Of a stretch of DNA of 64,000 nucleotides, positions 51,402 through 61,874 are shown piece by piece. Within the stretch, counting starts at the first letter, position 1, and each line of letters begins with the position of its first letter. Position numbers and translations under genes: made by a program. Under the pieces are notes generated by a model. The model ran no database searches and was not told where the DNA came from. It saw nothing but the letters and a program-made list of their open reading frames with translations. The stretch is from the NCBI GenBank assembly GCA_023404805.1, contig JAEYAL010000099.1, positions 1 to 64,000 of the forward strand. The letters are read 5' to 3'. This DNA comes from Actinomycetes bacterium. Lineage in GTDB: Bacteria > Actinomycetota > Thermoleophilia > Solirubrobacterales > Solirubrobacteraceae.

Positions 51402-52946
51402 CTAGTCCTCGGCGCCGTCGAAGTAGGCGGTGTCGACCGAGTCGTCTGCGTCGTCGACGTCTGAGAGGTCGTCGCCCTGGATGTCGTGCTCGGACTCCGG
51501 CAGGTCGTCGTAGTCGTCTGAGCCGAACTCGTCGTCCCAGTCGTCGGCTTCGACCGGGCCGCGCTCCCAGATCTCTTCGACCGCAGGGTTCGATTCGGTG
51601 ATGCGGCGGGCGCTGCTGCGGCGGTCGTCGCTGCCGCGGCGGCGCGTGCCGCGCTCGACGAGGTCGAGGATCACGGGCACGCCGGCGAGGCCGAAGCGCT
51701 CGCGGAGGCGGTTCTCCAGGAAGTACGCGTAGTCGCGGGTGATCAGCTTGCGGCTGTTGACCTGGATCGAGAAGCGCGGCGGGCGGGACTCGATCTGGGC
51801 GCCGTAGATCAGCTTGAGGCGCTTGCCGCGCACGAGCGGCGGCTGGCGGACCTGTGTGACCTCGCCGAGCCAGCGGTTGAACGCGGGCGTCGGGATGCGG
51901 TTGTGGACGCGGTCGCCGAGCGTGAGCGCCTCGCGCAGGAGGCGGTCGACGTGGCGGCCGGTCAGCGCCGACGCCGTCAGCACGGGCGGGCGCTGGCGGA
52001 GCTTGCTGGCGACGAACGCGCGCTGGCGGATCAGCTCGTTCTCGTCCATCGTGGTGATGTCCCACTTGTTCAGGACGAGCGCCGTGGCGCAGCCGGATTC
52101 CATCGCGAGCTGGGCGACGCGCAGGTCCTGGCTCGTGACGCCCTCGCTGGCGTCGCAGACGACGAGGGCCACGTCGGCGCGGTCGGCGGCGCGCCGGGAG
52201 CGCAGGCCCATGTAGTACTCGACGTCGTTGTTGACCTTCGCCTGGCGGCGCAGACCCGCCGTGTCGACGAGGACGACCGGGCGGCCGTCGATCTCGAGCT
52301 TGAGGTCGATCGCGTCGCGCGTGGTGCCAGCGACGTCGGACACGATCACGCGGTCCTTGCCGATGATCTTGTTCATCAGGCTCGACTTGCCGACGTTCGG
52401 GCGCCCGAGGAACGTGAGGCGGACGGCGTCGTCGTCCTCCGGCTCCGGGTCGTGCTCCGGCAGCAGCTCCACGACGCGGTCGAGCAGGTCGCCGGTGCCG
52501 AGCCCCTGCATCGCGGAGACAGGGATCGGGTCGCCGAGGCCGAGGCGGTAGCCGTCGGCGGCGTCCGGGATCGAGCCGGCCGAGTCGATCTTGTTGGCGG
52601 CCAGGATCACCGGGATCTTGCGGCTGCGCAGCAGCTGGGCGAGCTCCTCGTCACCCGGGCGCACCCCAGCTTTGCCGTCGAACACGAACACCGCGACGAC
52701 GGCCTCGTCGAGCGCGTGCGCGGCCTGCTCGCGGATCGAGCCCGCGATCGGGTCGAGGTCCTCGTTGTCGAGGCCGCCCGTGTCGATCAGCGTGAACTCA
52801 CGCCCGTTCCACTCGGCCGGGATCTCCTTGCGGTCGCGCGTGATCCCCGGCGTCTCGTGGACGACGGCCTCCCTCGTCCCGCTCAGGCGGTTGACGAGCG
52901 AGCTCTTCCCCACGTTCGGGTACCCGACGATCGCGACCTTGTGCAC
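51402..52946 (-). CDS. der: Ribosome-assembly GTPase Der (EngA)
   Basis: The 514-residue protein has two GTPase domains and a KH-like domain. G1 motifs are [14 protein letters not shown] (domain 1) and [14 protein letters not shown] (domain 2); G3 are DTGG and DTAG; G4 are NKID and NKWD. The KH domain ends near [16 protein letters not shown] highly acidic tail of about 75 residues ([18 protein letters not shown] and on) is an addition not found in most Der proteins. Der promotes 50S assembly. It is the last gene of the aro-cmk run, as is common in Gram-positive genomes (cmk-der). Confidence 0.95.
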   Translation of the reverse strand: MHKVAIVGYPNVGKSSLVNRLSGTREAVVHETPGITRDRKEIPAEWNGREFTLIDTGGLDNEDLDPIAGSIREQAAHALDEAVVAVFVFDGKAGVRPGDEELAQLLRSRKIPVILAANKIDSAGSIPDAADGYRLGLGDPIPVSAMQGLGTGDLLDRVVELLPEHDPEPEDDDAVRLTFLGRPNVGKSSLMNKIIGKDRVIVSDVAGTTRDAIDLKLEIDGRPVVLVDTAGLRRQAKVNNDVEYYMGLRSRRAADRADVALVVCDASEGVTSQDLRVAQLAMESGCATALVLNKWDITTMDENELIRQRAFVASKLRQRPPVLTASALTGRHVDRLLREALTLGDRVHNRIPTPAFNRWLGEVTQVRQPPLVRGKRLKLIYGAQIESRPPRFSIQVNSRKLITRDYAYFLENRLRERFGLAGVPVILDLVERGTRRRGSDDRRSSARRITESNPAVEEIWERGPVEADDWDDEFGSDDYDDLPESEHDIQGDDLSDVDDADDSVDTAYFDGAED

Positions 52947-52993
52947 GCGCTCAAGGGTAGGGAAGCGGCGCGCCGGGCAGGCGCTAGCCCCTG

Positions 52994-54424
52994 CTACCCC
53001 TGGGCGCGCGACTCCGCGAGCGCGGCGATCTTCTCGACGACCTGCTCGATCGAGAGGCCGGTGGTGTCGAGGATCACGGCGTCGTCGGCAGCCTTGAGCG
53101 GTGAGGCTTCGCGGGTGCGGTCGCGCTCGTCGCGCTCGTTCTGCTGCGCGAGGATCTCCTCGACGTTGGCGCCGAGCTGGGCCGCGCGGCGCTGGGCGCG
53201 CTCAAGCGGATCGGCGTCGAGGAAGACCTTCAGCTCGGCGTCGGGCACGACCACGGTGCCCACGTCGCGGCCCTCGGCGACCCAGTCGCCGTCGGACATC
53301 AGATGGCGCTGGCGGTCGACGAGGCCGGCGCGGACCGACGGCTCAGCGGCGATCTGCGAGGCCAGCGAGGTCACCTCGGGCGTCCGGATCAGCAGCGAGA
53401 CGTCCTCGCCACCGAGCAGCACCTCGCCGTCGGCCGCGAAGTCGACCTCGACCTCGCCGGGCGTCTCGGCGCCGCGGAGCGAGGCGAGGGCGGCGCAGCG
53501 GTACATCGCGCCCGTGTCGAGATAGGTGAACCCGAGGCGCTCTGCGACGAGCCTCGCCACCGTGGATTTACCGGCGCCGGCCGGGCCATCGATCGCGATC
53601 CGCATGCGCGCCACCTTACTGGCGAGCGGCGCCTCGCCCACGTCTGGCAGGTGGAGGAACGGGAGGTGCCGCGACCCCGGCTTCCCGGTCGCTTCGATCG
53701 ACTGGCCGCGCAGCTTGCGCCACAGGATGCGGGGCGAGATCCCGAGGTAGCGCGCGGCGATGATGGCGGCCACGACACCGCCGGCGTCGGCGCCGATGAT
53801 CAGCGCGCCGCCGGCGGTCGCGAGCCACGCGGTTCCGCCGCCGACCGTCGCGCCGACCAGGCCCCAGCCGAGCGTGCGCGGCACGACGCCGATCGCGGTC
53901 CCCAGGCCGACCTGCCAGCGCTTGAGGCGCGTGAGCCCGGCGGCGTAGTTGAGCGGCGCGTCGGGCATCGCGGGCATCAGCCGGAAGGCGATCACGGCCG
54001 AGAGCCCGTAGCGGTCGAGCCAGGCCGTGAGCTGGCCGAGCCGGGCGCCGGCGATCTCCTCGGCGGCGTCGCGGCCCATGTGCGAGCCGATCTCGCGGCA
54101 GATCAGCGCGCAGAGCACCGAGCCGCAGATGCCGAGCGGGATCCCGAGCCAGGGACCGAACAACGCGCCCGCCGCGATCGCGAACACCGGTCCCGGCACG
54201 AAGAGCGCGCCGAGCACGCCGGAGACGAGCACGAAGATGACGGGCGCGAGGGGCCCGTACTCCCGGATCTCGCGCTGCAGCGTCGCGCGGTCGAGATCGA
54301 TGACCCCGCCAGCGGTGACCGCGAGGCCGATCGCGATCAGCAGCGCACCGAACAGGCCGAGGCGGACCATCGCCCGCCGCCGCACCCGCTGGCGGTGCCG
54401 ATCGATGTCGGCCGGTTCGGTCAT
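52994..54424 (-). CDS. cmk: Fusion of VTT/TVP38 membrane domain with cytidylate kinase
   Basis: One uninterrupted frame of 476 residues. Residues 1-250 have about five to six membrane segments with the VTT (SNARE-associated/DedA-like) signature [20 protein letters not shown] and [19 protein letters not shown]. Residues 274-476 are a complete (d)CMP kinase: [19 protein letters not shown] (P-loop), YLDTGAMYR, and [19 protein letters not shown]. The kinase's natural start, ATG 53605, is preceded by an AAGGTGG Shine-Dalgarno and a TAA in another frame. It may therefore be made both as a fusion and alone. The frame starts by ATGA overlap with aroA. Fusion by loss of a stop or a sequencing indel are both possible. 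Confidence 0.88.
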   Translation of the reverse strand: MTEPADIDRHRQRVRRRAMVRLGLFGALLIAIGLAVTAGGVIDLDRATLQREIREYGPLAPVIFVLVSGVLGALFVPGPVFAIAAGALFGPWLGIPLGICGSVLCALICREIGSHMGRDAAEEIAGARLGQLTAWLDRYGLSAVIAFRLMPAMPDAPLNYAAGLTRLKRWQVGLGTAIGVVPRTLGWGLVGATVGGGTAWLATAGGALIIGADAGGVVAAIIAARYLGISPRILWRKLRGQSIEATGKPGSRHLPFLHLPDVGEAPLASKVARMRIAIDGPAGAGKSTVARLVAERLGFTYLDTGAMYRCAALASLRGAETPGEVEVDFAADGEVLLGGEDVSLLIRTPEVTSLASQIAAEPSVRAGLVDRQRHLMSDGDWVAEGRDVGTVVVPDAELKVFLDADPLERAQRRAAQLGANVEEILAQQNERDERDRTREASPLKAADDAVILDTTGLSIEQVVEKIAALAESRAQG

Positions 54425-55755
54425 CGGGCCTGCAGCGCCGCCATCTCGTCGAGGAACGCCGGGTAGCTCACCTCGGCGGCTTCCATGTCGATCACGTCGA
54501 CGCCGTCCCGCGAAGCGAGGCCCGCGAGGGCGCCGATCATCGCCATGCGGTGGTCTCCGCGGCTGTGCAGCGTCCCGCCGGGCAGACCGCCGGTGCCTTC
54601 GACGATGAACCCGTCGTCGGTCGGCGTGATCTTGCCGCCGAGCGCGCCGAGCTCCTCGGCGACGGCGGCGATGCGGTCGGTTTCTTTCACGCGCAGTTCC
54701 TCGGCGCCGCGGACGGTCGTGATCTCGCCCGCCTCCGCGAAGCAGCCTAGGAGCGCGACCAGCGGCAGCTCGTCTATCGCCAGCGGCACCTCGTGGGCGT
54801 CGACGGTCGTGCCGCGCAGCGGGCCATGGCTCACCGACAGCGTGGCGGTCGTCTCGGCGACGGTGTGCGGCGTGCCTGGCGTCTCGACGGGTCCGTCGAT
54901 CTGCGCGCCCATGCGGCGCGCGATGTGGACGAAGCCCGCGCGCGTCCAGTTCGTGGAGACCTCGTCGACATCGACCTTGGACCCCGGGACGATCAGCGCC
55001 GCGGCGATCGGGAACGCCGCCGACGACGGGTCGCCGGGGACGCGCGTGTCGGGCAGCTGCAGCTCACCCGTCGTGCGGACGGTAATGCGGTCGCCGTCGC
55101 GGGTCAGCGGGACGCCGGCCGACGCCAGCATCCGCTCGGTGTGGTCGCGGCTCGCGACAGGCTCCACGACGGTCGTCTCGCCCTCGGCCAGCATCCCCGC
55201 GATGAGCACGCAGCTCTTCACCTGGGCGCTGGCCATCGGCAGCGTGTACTCGATGCCGCGCAGCGTCCCGCCCGTCACGGTGACCGGCGCGAACTTGCCG
55301 TCCGTCGCGTCGAGCTGGGCGTCCATCTCCCGGAGCGGGTCCATCACCCGGCCCATCGGGCGGGTGCGGATCGAGTCGTCGCCGTCGAGCGTGACGGTGA
55401 GCCCCGGGACGCCGGCGATCCAACCGGAGAGCAGGCGAAGGAGGGTGCCGGCGTTGCCGACGTCGACTGGCTTACCACCCGCGGGAGCCTTGAGGCCGCG
55501 CAGGCCGACGCCGTCGATCACGACGGTGTCGCCGTCGCGCTGCACGCCGGCGCCGAGGGCTTCGACGGCCGCGAGCGTCGACAGCGAATCCTGGGCGAGG
55601 AGGTAGCGCTCGATGCGCACCCGGCCGCTGCTCATCGCGCCGAACAGCGCGCAGCGGTGCGAGATCGACTTGTCCGGCGGGCAGAGGATGTGGCCGCTGA
55701 GCGGGCCCGCGGCCGGGTCGATGCGGGTCGTCGTCGGATCAGCGGATGCGCTCAT
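54421..55755 (-). CDS. aroA: 3-phosphoshikimate 1-carboxyvinyltransferase (EPSP synthase)
   Basis: The 444-residue enzyme joins PEP to shikimate-3-phosphate. It starts at ATG 55755 with ATGA overlap to tyrA. Motifs: CPPDKSISHRCALFGAM at the N-terminus, GNAGTLLRLLSGWIA, DGDDSIRTRPMGR, ASAQVKSCVLIAGM, and the C-terminal RVKETDRIAAVAEEL and GDHRMAM. All key residues appear intact. The frame extends upstream within tyrA but this is antisense-like filler. Part of the aromatic operon. Confidence 0.96.
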   Translation of the reverse strand: MSASADPTTTRIDPAAGPLSGHILCPPDKSISHRCALFGAMSSGRVRIERYLLAQDSLSTLAAVEALGAGVQRDGDTVVIDGVGLRGLKAPAGGKPVDVGNAGTLLRLLSGWIAGVPGLTVTLDGDDSIRTRPMGRVMDPLREMDAQLDATDGKFAPVTVTGGTLRGIEYTLPMASAQVKSCVLIAGMLAEGETTVVEPVASRDHTERMLASAGVPLTRDGDRITVRTTGELQLPDTRVPGDPSSAAFPIAAALIVPGSKVDVDEVSTNWTRAGFVHIARRMGAQIDGPVETPGTPHTVAETTATLSVSHGPLRGTTVDAHEVPLAIDELPLVALLGCFAEAGEITTVRGAEELRVKETDRIAAVAEELGALGGKITPTDDGFIVEGTGGLPGGTLHSRGDHRMAMIGALAGLASRDGVDVIDMEAAEVSYPAFLDEMAALQAR

Positions 55756-56891
55756 GCGTCGTCCTCGGTGTCGGTCGCGGCGCCTGCCGCCTGAGCGCCG
55801 CGGCCGCGGCGCGCGTCGTCGAGCCGCTCGCCGCCGGTCACTTCGACGCCCAGTTCGTCGAGCAGCGCCAAGGCGTCGGCTGCCTGCTCGAGCGGGCACC
55901 ACAGCGCGACCATGCCGGTCGCGCCGCCCGGCAGCGGGGCGACGGAGATATCGACGATGTTCACGCCGGCCTTCGAGAACGCCAGCGCGAGCTCGGCGAT
56001 CGCTCCCGGCCGGTTCGGCACGGTGATGCGCAGCTCGACGAGCGAATCGCCGGTGAGGGCTTCGTCGACCAGGCGGCGGCGCATCTGGGCGGCGTTGGCC
56101 TGCCAGTCGGTGAGGTCTTCCTCCGCGCGCAGGCGGGCGGTGACGTCGGTGAGGCGGGCGATGACGCGGTCCAGCTGGTCGGCGAGCGCCTCCGCGTTCG
56201 CGGCGTAGATGCCGCCCCACAGCGGCGGGTTGGCGCCGGCCACGCGGGTCACGTCGCGGAAGCTCGGCCCCGTCGCAGGGACGGACTGGTCTTCGCCGCT
56301 GGCCTCCCCCACCTGCTCGACGAGCACGTTGGCGAGCACGTGCGGGACGTGGCTGACGGTCGCCATCAGACGGTCGTGGGTGTCGGCGTCGATCGTCGCG
56401 GGCCGCGCGCCGATCTGGCTGACAAACCGGTGGACCTGCTCAAAGCGGGTGCCGTGGCTGCGCTCATGGGGCACCAGATACCAGGTGGCGCCGTCGAACA
56501 GGTCGGCGCGGGCGTGGTGCACGCCCGCCGATTCGGCGCCCGCCAGTGGGTGTCCGGCGACGAGCCGCCCGTCCTCGCCGGCGGCGGCGATCACCGGGTG
56601 TTTGACCGAGCCCACGTCGGTCACGGCGCACTCGGGCGGCGCGGCCCGCAGGACGCGCTGGATCGTGTCGGCCAGCTGGGCCATCGGCGCAGCGACGATC
56701 ACGAGGTCGGCGTCGCTGACCGCCGCCTCCAGGTTTGGCGCCGTCTCGTCGATCGCGCCGACGGACACGGCCGTCTGCAGCGTCGGGGGGTGCGGGTCCC
56801 ACCCGACGACGCGGACGTCGTCGAGCCTGGCCCGCGCGGCGAGGCCGACGGACCCGCCGATGAGCCCGACGCCGATCAATGCAATTCGCAT
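55752..56891 (-). CDS. tyrA: Prephenate dehydrogenase with C-terminal ACT domain
   Basis: The 379-residue protein has an N-terminal NAD-binding Rossmann fold (IALIGVGLIGGSVGLAARA), DVGSVKHPVI, GHPLAGAESAGVHHA and the all-helical dehydrogenase domain with HVPHVLANVLV. An ACT domain at about 285-360 (LVELRITVPNRPGAIAELA) probably binds tyrosine for feedback control. It lies 94 bases downstream of DAHP synthase and overlaps aroA. Produces 4-hydroxyphenylpyruvate for tyrosine. Confidence 0.94.
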   Translation of the reverse strand: MRIALIGVGLIGGSVGLAARARLDDVRVVGWDPHPPTLQTAVSVGAIDETAPNLEAAVSDADLVIVAAPMAQLADTIQRVLRAAPPECAVTDVGSVKHPVIAAAGEDGRLVAGHPLAGAESAGVHHARADLFDGATWYLVPHERSHGTRFEQVHRFVSQIGARPATIDADTHDRLMATVSHVPHVLANVLVEQVGEASGEDQSVPATGPSFRDVTRVAGANPPLWGGIYAANAEALADQLDRVIARLTDVTARLRAEEDLTDWQANAAQMRRRLVDEALTGDSLVELRITVPNRPGAIAELALAFSKAGVNIVDISVAPLPGGATGMVALWCPLEQAADALALLDELGVEVTGGERLDDARRGRGAQAAGAATDTEDDA

Positions 56892-56985
56892 GCGCCTTCA
56901 GTTCTCCGTCCCGGCGCCGCTCAGCTCAGCCGGGGCTGTGGGCTGAGCGGGCCGCAGAACATGGTCGCGGTTGGGCTGTCGGTCG

Positions 56986-58023
<1,038 letters not shown>

Positions 58024-58134
58024 CGGGCTGGGTTTCCTGTGGGAAGAGAGAGGTGCGTGTGCGAGGGGTGCGGCGGGCGATTGGTCACCGCGGTTCGGGC
58101 ATGCGGCGCTCGGAAGCGGCGCCGCGCGCGCACA

Positions 58135-58224
58135 TCAGCGCGTCGCAGCGGTCCCGAGCACCCGGGGAAATCGCCAGCGCAGATATCGCGCGGGGCGATG
58201 CCGATGATGAAGCGGCTGAGCCAT
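58135..58224 (-). CDS. Putative 29-codon leader peptide ahead of DAHP synthase
   Basis: ATG 58224 to TGA 58135 encodes 29 residues. Near the middle, ARYLRWRFPR puts Tyr, Trp and Phe codons within seven positions, next to a His-rich LHHRHR. After the stop, GCGGCGC and GCGCCGC can form a 7-bp hairpin. This is what an attenuation leader for an aromatic operon would look like, but each aromatic codon occurs once, no T-run follows the hairpin, and the ribosome-binding site is weak. It may be chance. Confidence 0.3.
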   Translation of the reverse strand: MAQPLHHRHRPARYLRWRFPRVLGTAATR

Positions 58225-58274
58225 TCCGTCAGACAATGTAGGGGATTACGCGCGCGGGCGCCGCGGACGCCGGC

Positions 58275-60080
58275 TCATCGGCTGATGCGCAGGGTCGTCC
58301 AGGCAGCGCCTGAGGTGCGGCTGGTCTGGTCGGCGGTGACGAGCACGCGCAGTCCTAGCCGGCGGGGGTTCAGCGACGGCGAGCACCACGCGCGGAACGT
58401 GAAGCGGATCACCGTGATGCCCCCCGGCTCGCGCCGCGCGCGCGGCCGGTCCTCCAAACAGCGCAGAGCGCGCCGCTCGTTCGACCGCGGCCGCGCGGCG
58501 CTCCGGGCGGGCAGGAGCGAGGCGGTGCAGAACGCCCCGGCCGGAGCGGCGCAGCGCACGTCGAACCCGCCGCGTCCGCGCAGCTCCCGCCAGGTCACGG
58601 GCTGCGCGGATGCCGAGACCGGCAGCGGCGCTCCGCCGGTCGGCGGCGTCGGCGTCACGAACAGCCGTCTCCCCCGGTCCGTGGTCCACCACAGGACCGG
58701 GGCCGGGCCGTCCGTCGACCGGATGTCGGTGTCGGCGACGCAGTTGGCGAAGTCCGCCTGGACCGGACCGGTCCCTGACGCGACGAGCTGCCGCCGCGTC
58801 CAGCTCCCGGAGGGGCGCTGCGAGGCTCTGAAGACCGCGTAGTGGCAGCGCTGGTCGGCGATGCTCGCCGACCACGTGGCGATGGGCCGCCCGGCGGCAT
58901 CGGACCCGAGCGACACTTGCGTCGGCCAGGCGGTCGCGCCGAGGAGGTCGACCGGGCCGAGGCTGCCGCGCTTGCCGGGGTCGCGCGTGATCGACCACAG
59001 CGCGCCGTAGAACGTGCCGGTGGCGTAGTCGTTCTCCTGCAGCGCGAACGCGGAGACCACACGGCCGCCTCCGAACGCGCTGGTGCGCGCATTCAGGACC
59101 GACGAGTGCCCGAGCCAGCGGTGGTGCGCGCGGCCGGCGAACGGGTGCGGGGACCACGTCGGCGGACGCCATCGACCCGCGTGATCGCTTTCGGCGTACC
59201 CGAAGCGGCTCGCGCCAACCATCGTGCGGCCCTGGCCGACCAGCTGCGTGCGGCCGTCAGTTCCGAGGAAAGCCCAGAGCCGGTCGTAGGACGGGAACCT
59301 GAGCCTGCGTGGCGCCGCGAACGTGCCGTCGGCCGAGCGCTCGGCGACGTACACGAGCTTGGAGTTCCCGGCGCCGACCGCGCTCCACGCCACCAAGCTC
59401 CGGCCTTCGCGGCTGGCGGCGACCGCCACCGGGGCGCCAGGGAATCCGCCGTCCTCCGAGAGGCTGGCCACCGGTCCCCAGCGGTCATCGGCCGATAGCT
59501 CGGCAGCGAGCATGCGCAGCTCGGGGGCCTGCTGGCCGAGCGGGCGGATGATCCGCCACGCCACGAGGGTGCGGCGTCCCGGCAGTGAGGCGAAGGCGGC
59601 ACCGCCCACGTGGCTGAAGCCCTGAGGCGGCGGCGGTACCGAGGTCGCCGGGCCCCACCGCCCGTGCGGCGAGCGTCGGACGACACCGACCACCGACGTT
59701 TCCGACGACCACGGCCAGGTCCCCGGGCTGACGGCCCAGAGCAGCTCGGCGGCGCCGTCCGGCGTCACGATCAGGTCGAGCGGCCACGGCCGGGCCGGAT
59801 CGCCGGGAAGCGGGTCGGGGACGATCTGGCGGGGCGCGCTCCACCCGTGGCCTGGCACCCGCGTCGCCGACCAGATGCCGGTCGCTGGGCTCGCGGCCGG
59901 CCAGACGGCGGTCGTCCGGCCACTGGCATCACTGCGTATCCGCGCCGTCGCAACCGGCGCATACGAGCCGTCGGCGCTCGCAGCGCGCACGGACAGGGCG
60001 ACGGGCCCGGCTGCGCTTGGCGGCGCAGCGGCAGCAGCCAGCAGCAGGAGCAGCGCAAGCGCGACGCGGGTCAGGTTCAC
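58275..60080 (-). CDS. Secreted protein of unknown function, repeat-rich
   Basis: From GTG 60080 the product has about 601 residues; the upstream open frame to 60326 overlaps the divergent gene. A Sec signal (TRVALALLLLLAAAAAPPSA) leads to a mature protein with repeated strands such as GRRTLVAWR, GRSLVAWSAV, GRPIATWSAS and APVLWWTTD, about 50-60 residues apart. This is suggestive of a beta-propeller. The same phrasing is seen in the secreted protein at 7264, so the two are distant paralogues. The last 120 residues contain several Cys. No enzyme motif recognised. It lies within the otherwise aromatic operon region. Confidence 0.72.
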   Translation of the reverse strand: MNLTRVALALLLLLAAAAAPPSAAGPVALSVRAASADGSYAPVATARIRSDASGRTTAVWPAASPATGIWSATRVPGHGWSAPRQIVPDPLPGDPARPWPLDLIVTPDGAAELLWAVSPGTWPWSSETSVVGVVRRSPHGRWGPATSVPPPPQGFSHVGGAAFASLPGRRTLVAWRIIRPLGQQAPELRMLAAELSADDRWGPVASLSEDGGFPGAPVAVAASREGRSLVAWSAVGAGNSKLVYVAERSADGTFAAPRRLRFPSYDRLWAFLGTDGRTQLVGQGRTMVGASRFGYAESDHAGRWRPPTWSPHPFAGRAHHRWLGHSSVLNARTSAFGGGRVVSAFALQENDYATGTFYGALWSITRDPGKRGSLGPVDLLGATAWPTQVSLGSDAAGRPIATWSASIADQRCHYAVFRASQRPSGSWTRRQLVASGTGPVQADFANCVADTDIRSTDGPAPVLWWTTDRGRRLFVTPTPPTGGAPLPVSASAQPVTWRELRGRGGFDVRCAAPAGAFCTASLLPARSAARPRSNERRALRCLEDRPRARREPGGITVIRFTFRAWCSPSLNPRRLGLRVLVTADQTSRTSGAAWTTLRISR

Positions 60081-60160
60081 GCACCTCGATACGGCTGTCG
60101 ACGCGCCAAACTGACGTGGGTCGCCCCCGGAGGTTGCGGAGTTCTCCGGCTGGGCCGCGG

Positions 60161-60223
60161 CGTCGGGGATGCCGCCGTCCGCCGCGGGCGTCGCGGATGC
60201 CGCCGTCCGCCGCGGCGTCGCGG
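60161..60223. repeat. Tandem repeat, 27-28-bp unit, about 2.3 copies
   Basis: Units at 60161-60188 and 60189-60215 differ at one base and by a 1-base length change, and a third partial copy follows. It lies between the divergent secreted-protein and deoxyribosyltransferase genes, so it could alter promoter spacing. Nothing else is visible in the 60081-60276 gap. Confidence 0.6.
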
Positions 60224-60276
60224 CCTCAGCGGCTCGCCGTGGGGGTTCCCGGGAGGTGCGCGATAGCGTCGCGGCC

Positions 60277-60789
60277 ATGCCGCATGTGTACGTCGCCAGT
60301 CCGCTCGGGTTCTCGGCGGCCACCAAGGGCTATTACGACACAGTGCTGCTGCCAGCGATCCAGGCCGCGGGCTGGTCGGCGCTCGACCCCTGGCAGGACT
60401 TGGATGGCGCCATCGAGCGGTCGTTCGCAGACGCCGCGGGCCTCACGGGCGCCGCGCAGGTCGAGGCCCTCGCCGCGATCGACCGCAGCCTCGGCCAGGC
60501 CAATGAGGACCTCATCCGCCGGGCAGACGCGCTCTTCGCCGTGCTCGACGGCACCGACGTCGACTCCGGCACCGCCGCCGAGATCGGCTTCGCCGCCGCG
60601 CTCGGACTCCCCACGATCGGCCTGCGCCTCGACACGCGCCTCACCGGGGACAACGCGGGCACCACGGTGAACCTGCAGGTCCAGCACTTCATCGAGTCGC
60701 GCAGCGGCTCGGTCCACCGCAGCATCGACGGCGCCGTAGCGGCGCTGGCCGCGCTGGCGCCGCCGCTCCGCCACCGACCGGGGAACTGA
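60277..60789 (+). CDS. Nucleoside 2-deoxyribosyltransferase family protein
   Basis: The 170-residue protein starts at ATG 60277 (MPHVYVASPLGFS). Family features are the N-terminal YVASPLGFSAATKGYYD, the DEDLIRRADALFAVLDG-type strand with substrate-binding Asp, and DSGTAAEIGFAAALGLPTIG with the nucleophile Glu. These enzymes exchange or hydrolyse bases of deoxynucleosides for salvage. Its TGA stop is the first base triplet of the inverted repeat that bounds the nuclease unit. Confidence 0.85.
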   Translation: MPHVYVASPLGFSAATKGYYDTVLLPAIQAAGWSALDPWQDLDGAIERSFADAAGLTGAAQVEALAAIDRSLGQANEDLIRRADALFAVLDGTDVDSGTAAEIGFAAALGLPTIGLRLDTRLTGDNAGTTVNLQVQHFIESRSGSVHRSIDGAVAALAALAPPLRHRPGN

Positions 60790-60834
60790 ACGTTCTTTAG
60801 TTGCCCCTATAGGGGAAGAAAAAGAACGTTCACC
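60787..60834 (+). repeat. Left 48-bp inverted repeat with internal hairpin
   Basis: An 11-bp outer stem (GAACGTTCTTT / AAAGAACGTTC) and a CCCCTATAGGGG inner palindrome, separated by unpaired AGTTG / AAGAA. The repeat begins at the stop codon of the deoxyribosyltransferase gene and contains the stop codon of the nuclease gene; both convergent genes end in TGAACGTTCTTT. It is far lower in GC than its surroundings. Confidence 0.85.
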
Positions 60835-61831
60835 GCCCGGACCGAGTGACTGCGCTGCGGCGAGCCGCGCGCGTGGCCTCGAGCCGAACGATCACGTCTT
60901 CGTAGCTTCGGGTCGACCTCGCGAGCTGCCGCTCTTCGTCGCTGACCAGACGCGTCGCTTCATCGAGCAGCCGGTGCGGCCGGTCGTAGACATCATCCGT
61001 CGGAAGCCGCCGGACAACCCAGCCGGCCTGCTCCCAGCGAGCTTGTTTGATCGCGTCCTCAAGCAGGAACTGGTGGTACTGAGGGCCGTCGAGTTCCACG
61101 ATCAACCCCCGCTCGAAGTAGACGAGGTCGCCTTCCCCGCCGGCAACCACGACGTTGACCGCAGGAGGGTCTCCACCAGCGAGCCGGAGCAGGTCAAGCG
61201 CGAGCGCTTCGGCATCGGACTTGGTCCGATCGAGCCCCAGGCCTGCGTAGTCATGGACGTAGCGGCGGAAGTCGACGATGCCCCGACGGCCATGGTGTCT
61301 GGCGATCAGCAGCTGGAGCTCGAGCGGCGTGGCCAATTTGAGACGCAAGGCATCACGAAGCATTCGGCGGCCGGTCTGCCCGCTCACCGAGTCCAGGAGG
61401 TCGAGCACGATGCGGCCTGCATGGAGCACGTCAATCTCGTCGCGCGTGACCGTGTCTGCGTCGATAATCGTCGAGAAGCTGACCAGCAGACTGCCGAGCC
61501 GGCCCTCCTTCGCCGGGTAAAGCTTGGGTCCACCCTCGCCCGGCCGTTTGACCGTGGTGGGCCATCGGTCCTTGCTTCGAAGCCCGAGAAGCGCTGCTCC
61601 GCTCCAGTCACACAACCTGGTTCCATCGGCGGTCAGCGTCGCGGCCTTCCACCGCTGCCAGTCGGTAAGCGGCGCGTCTCCGCTCAGCCAGACACCTTGG
61701 TGGACCGCGCGCATGTCGCGGGTCGCATGCCTGATCTGCTTCGGCGAACAGCCGTCACCTGCCCATTGCCAGGAGGCTGCGACACCGCGCTGTTCCTGAA
61801 GCCGTTCACGTATCCGCAAATCAACGCCCAT
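60830..61831 (-). CDS. AbiEi-like winged-helix plus DUF559 (Vsr-like) nuclease-domain protein
   Basis: The 333-residue protein starts at ATG 61831. Residues 10-60 (ERLQEQRGVAASWQWAG and KQIRHATRDMRAVHQGVWL) are like the winged-helix of AbiEi-type antitoxins. Residues 205-300 are a DUF559/PD-(D/E)xK-like domain with GEGDLVYFERGLIVELDG and YHQF; Asp, Glu and Asp are at the expected places, and WVVRRLPTDDVYDRP ends the core. Such genes are frequent as single units in actinobacteria and their role is unclear. Here the gene alone fills an inverted-repeat-bounded segment. A TATAGG box lies just before the start. No adjacent AbiEii-type toxin gene. Confidence 0.8.
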   Translation of the reverse strand: MGVDLRIRERLQEQRGVAASWQWAGDGCSPKQIRHATRDMRAVHQGVWLSGDAPLTDWQRWKAATLTADGTRLCDWSGAALLGLRSKDRWPTTVKRPGEGGPKLYPAKEGRLGSLLVSFSTIIDADTVTRDEIDVLHAGRIVLDLLDSVSGQTGRRMLRDALRLKLATPLELQLLIARHHGRRGIVDFRRYVHDYAGLGLDRTKSDAEALALDLLRLAGGDPPAVNVVVAGGEGDLVYFERGLIVELDGPQYHQFLLEDAIKQARWEQAGWVVRRLPTDDVYDRPHRLLDEATRLVSDEERQLARSTRSYEDVIVRLEATRAARRSAVTRSGR

Positions 61832-61874
61832 ACCTATAAGAGGGTTTGGGCAACCAAAATTCGCCCCCTCCCAA

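Noticed and set aside
52994..53605. Annotating cmk as a separate gene only
   Set aside because: No stop codon separates it from the VTT domain, so the fusion frame is what the sequence shows; the internal start is kept as a note.
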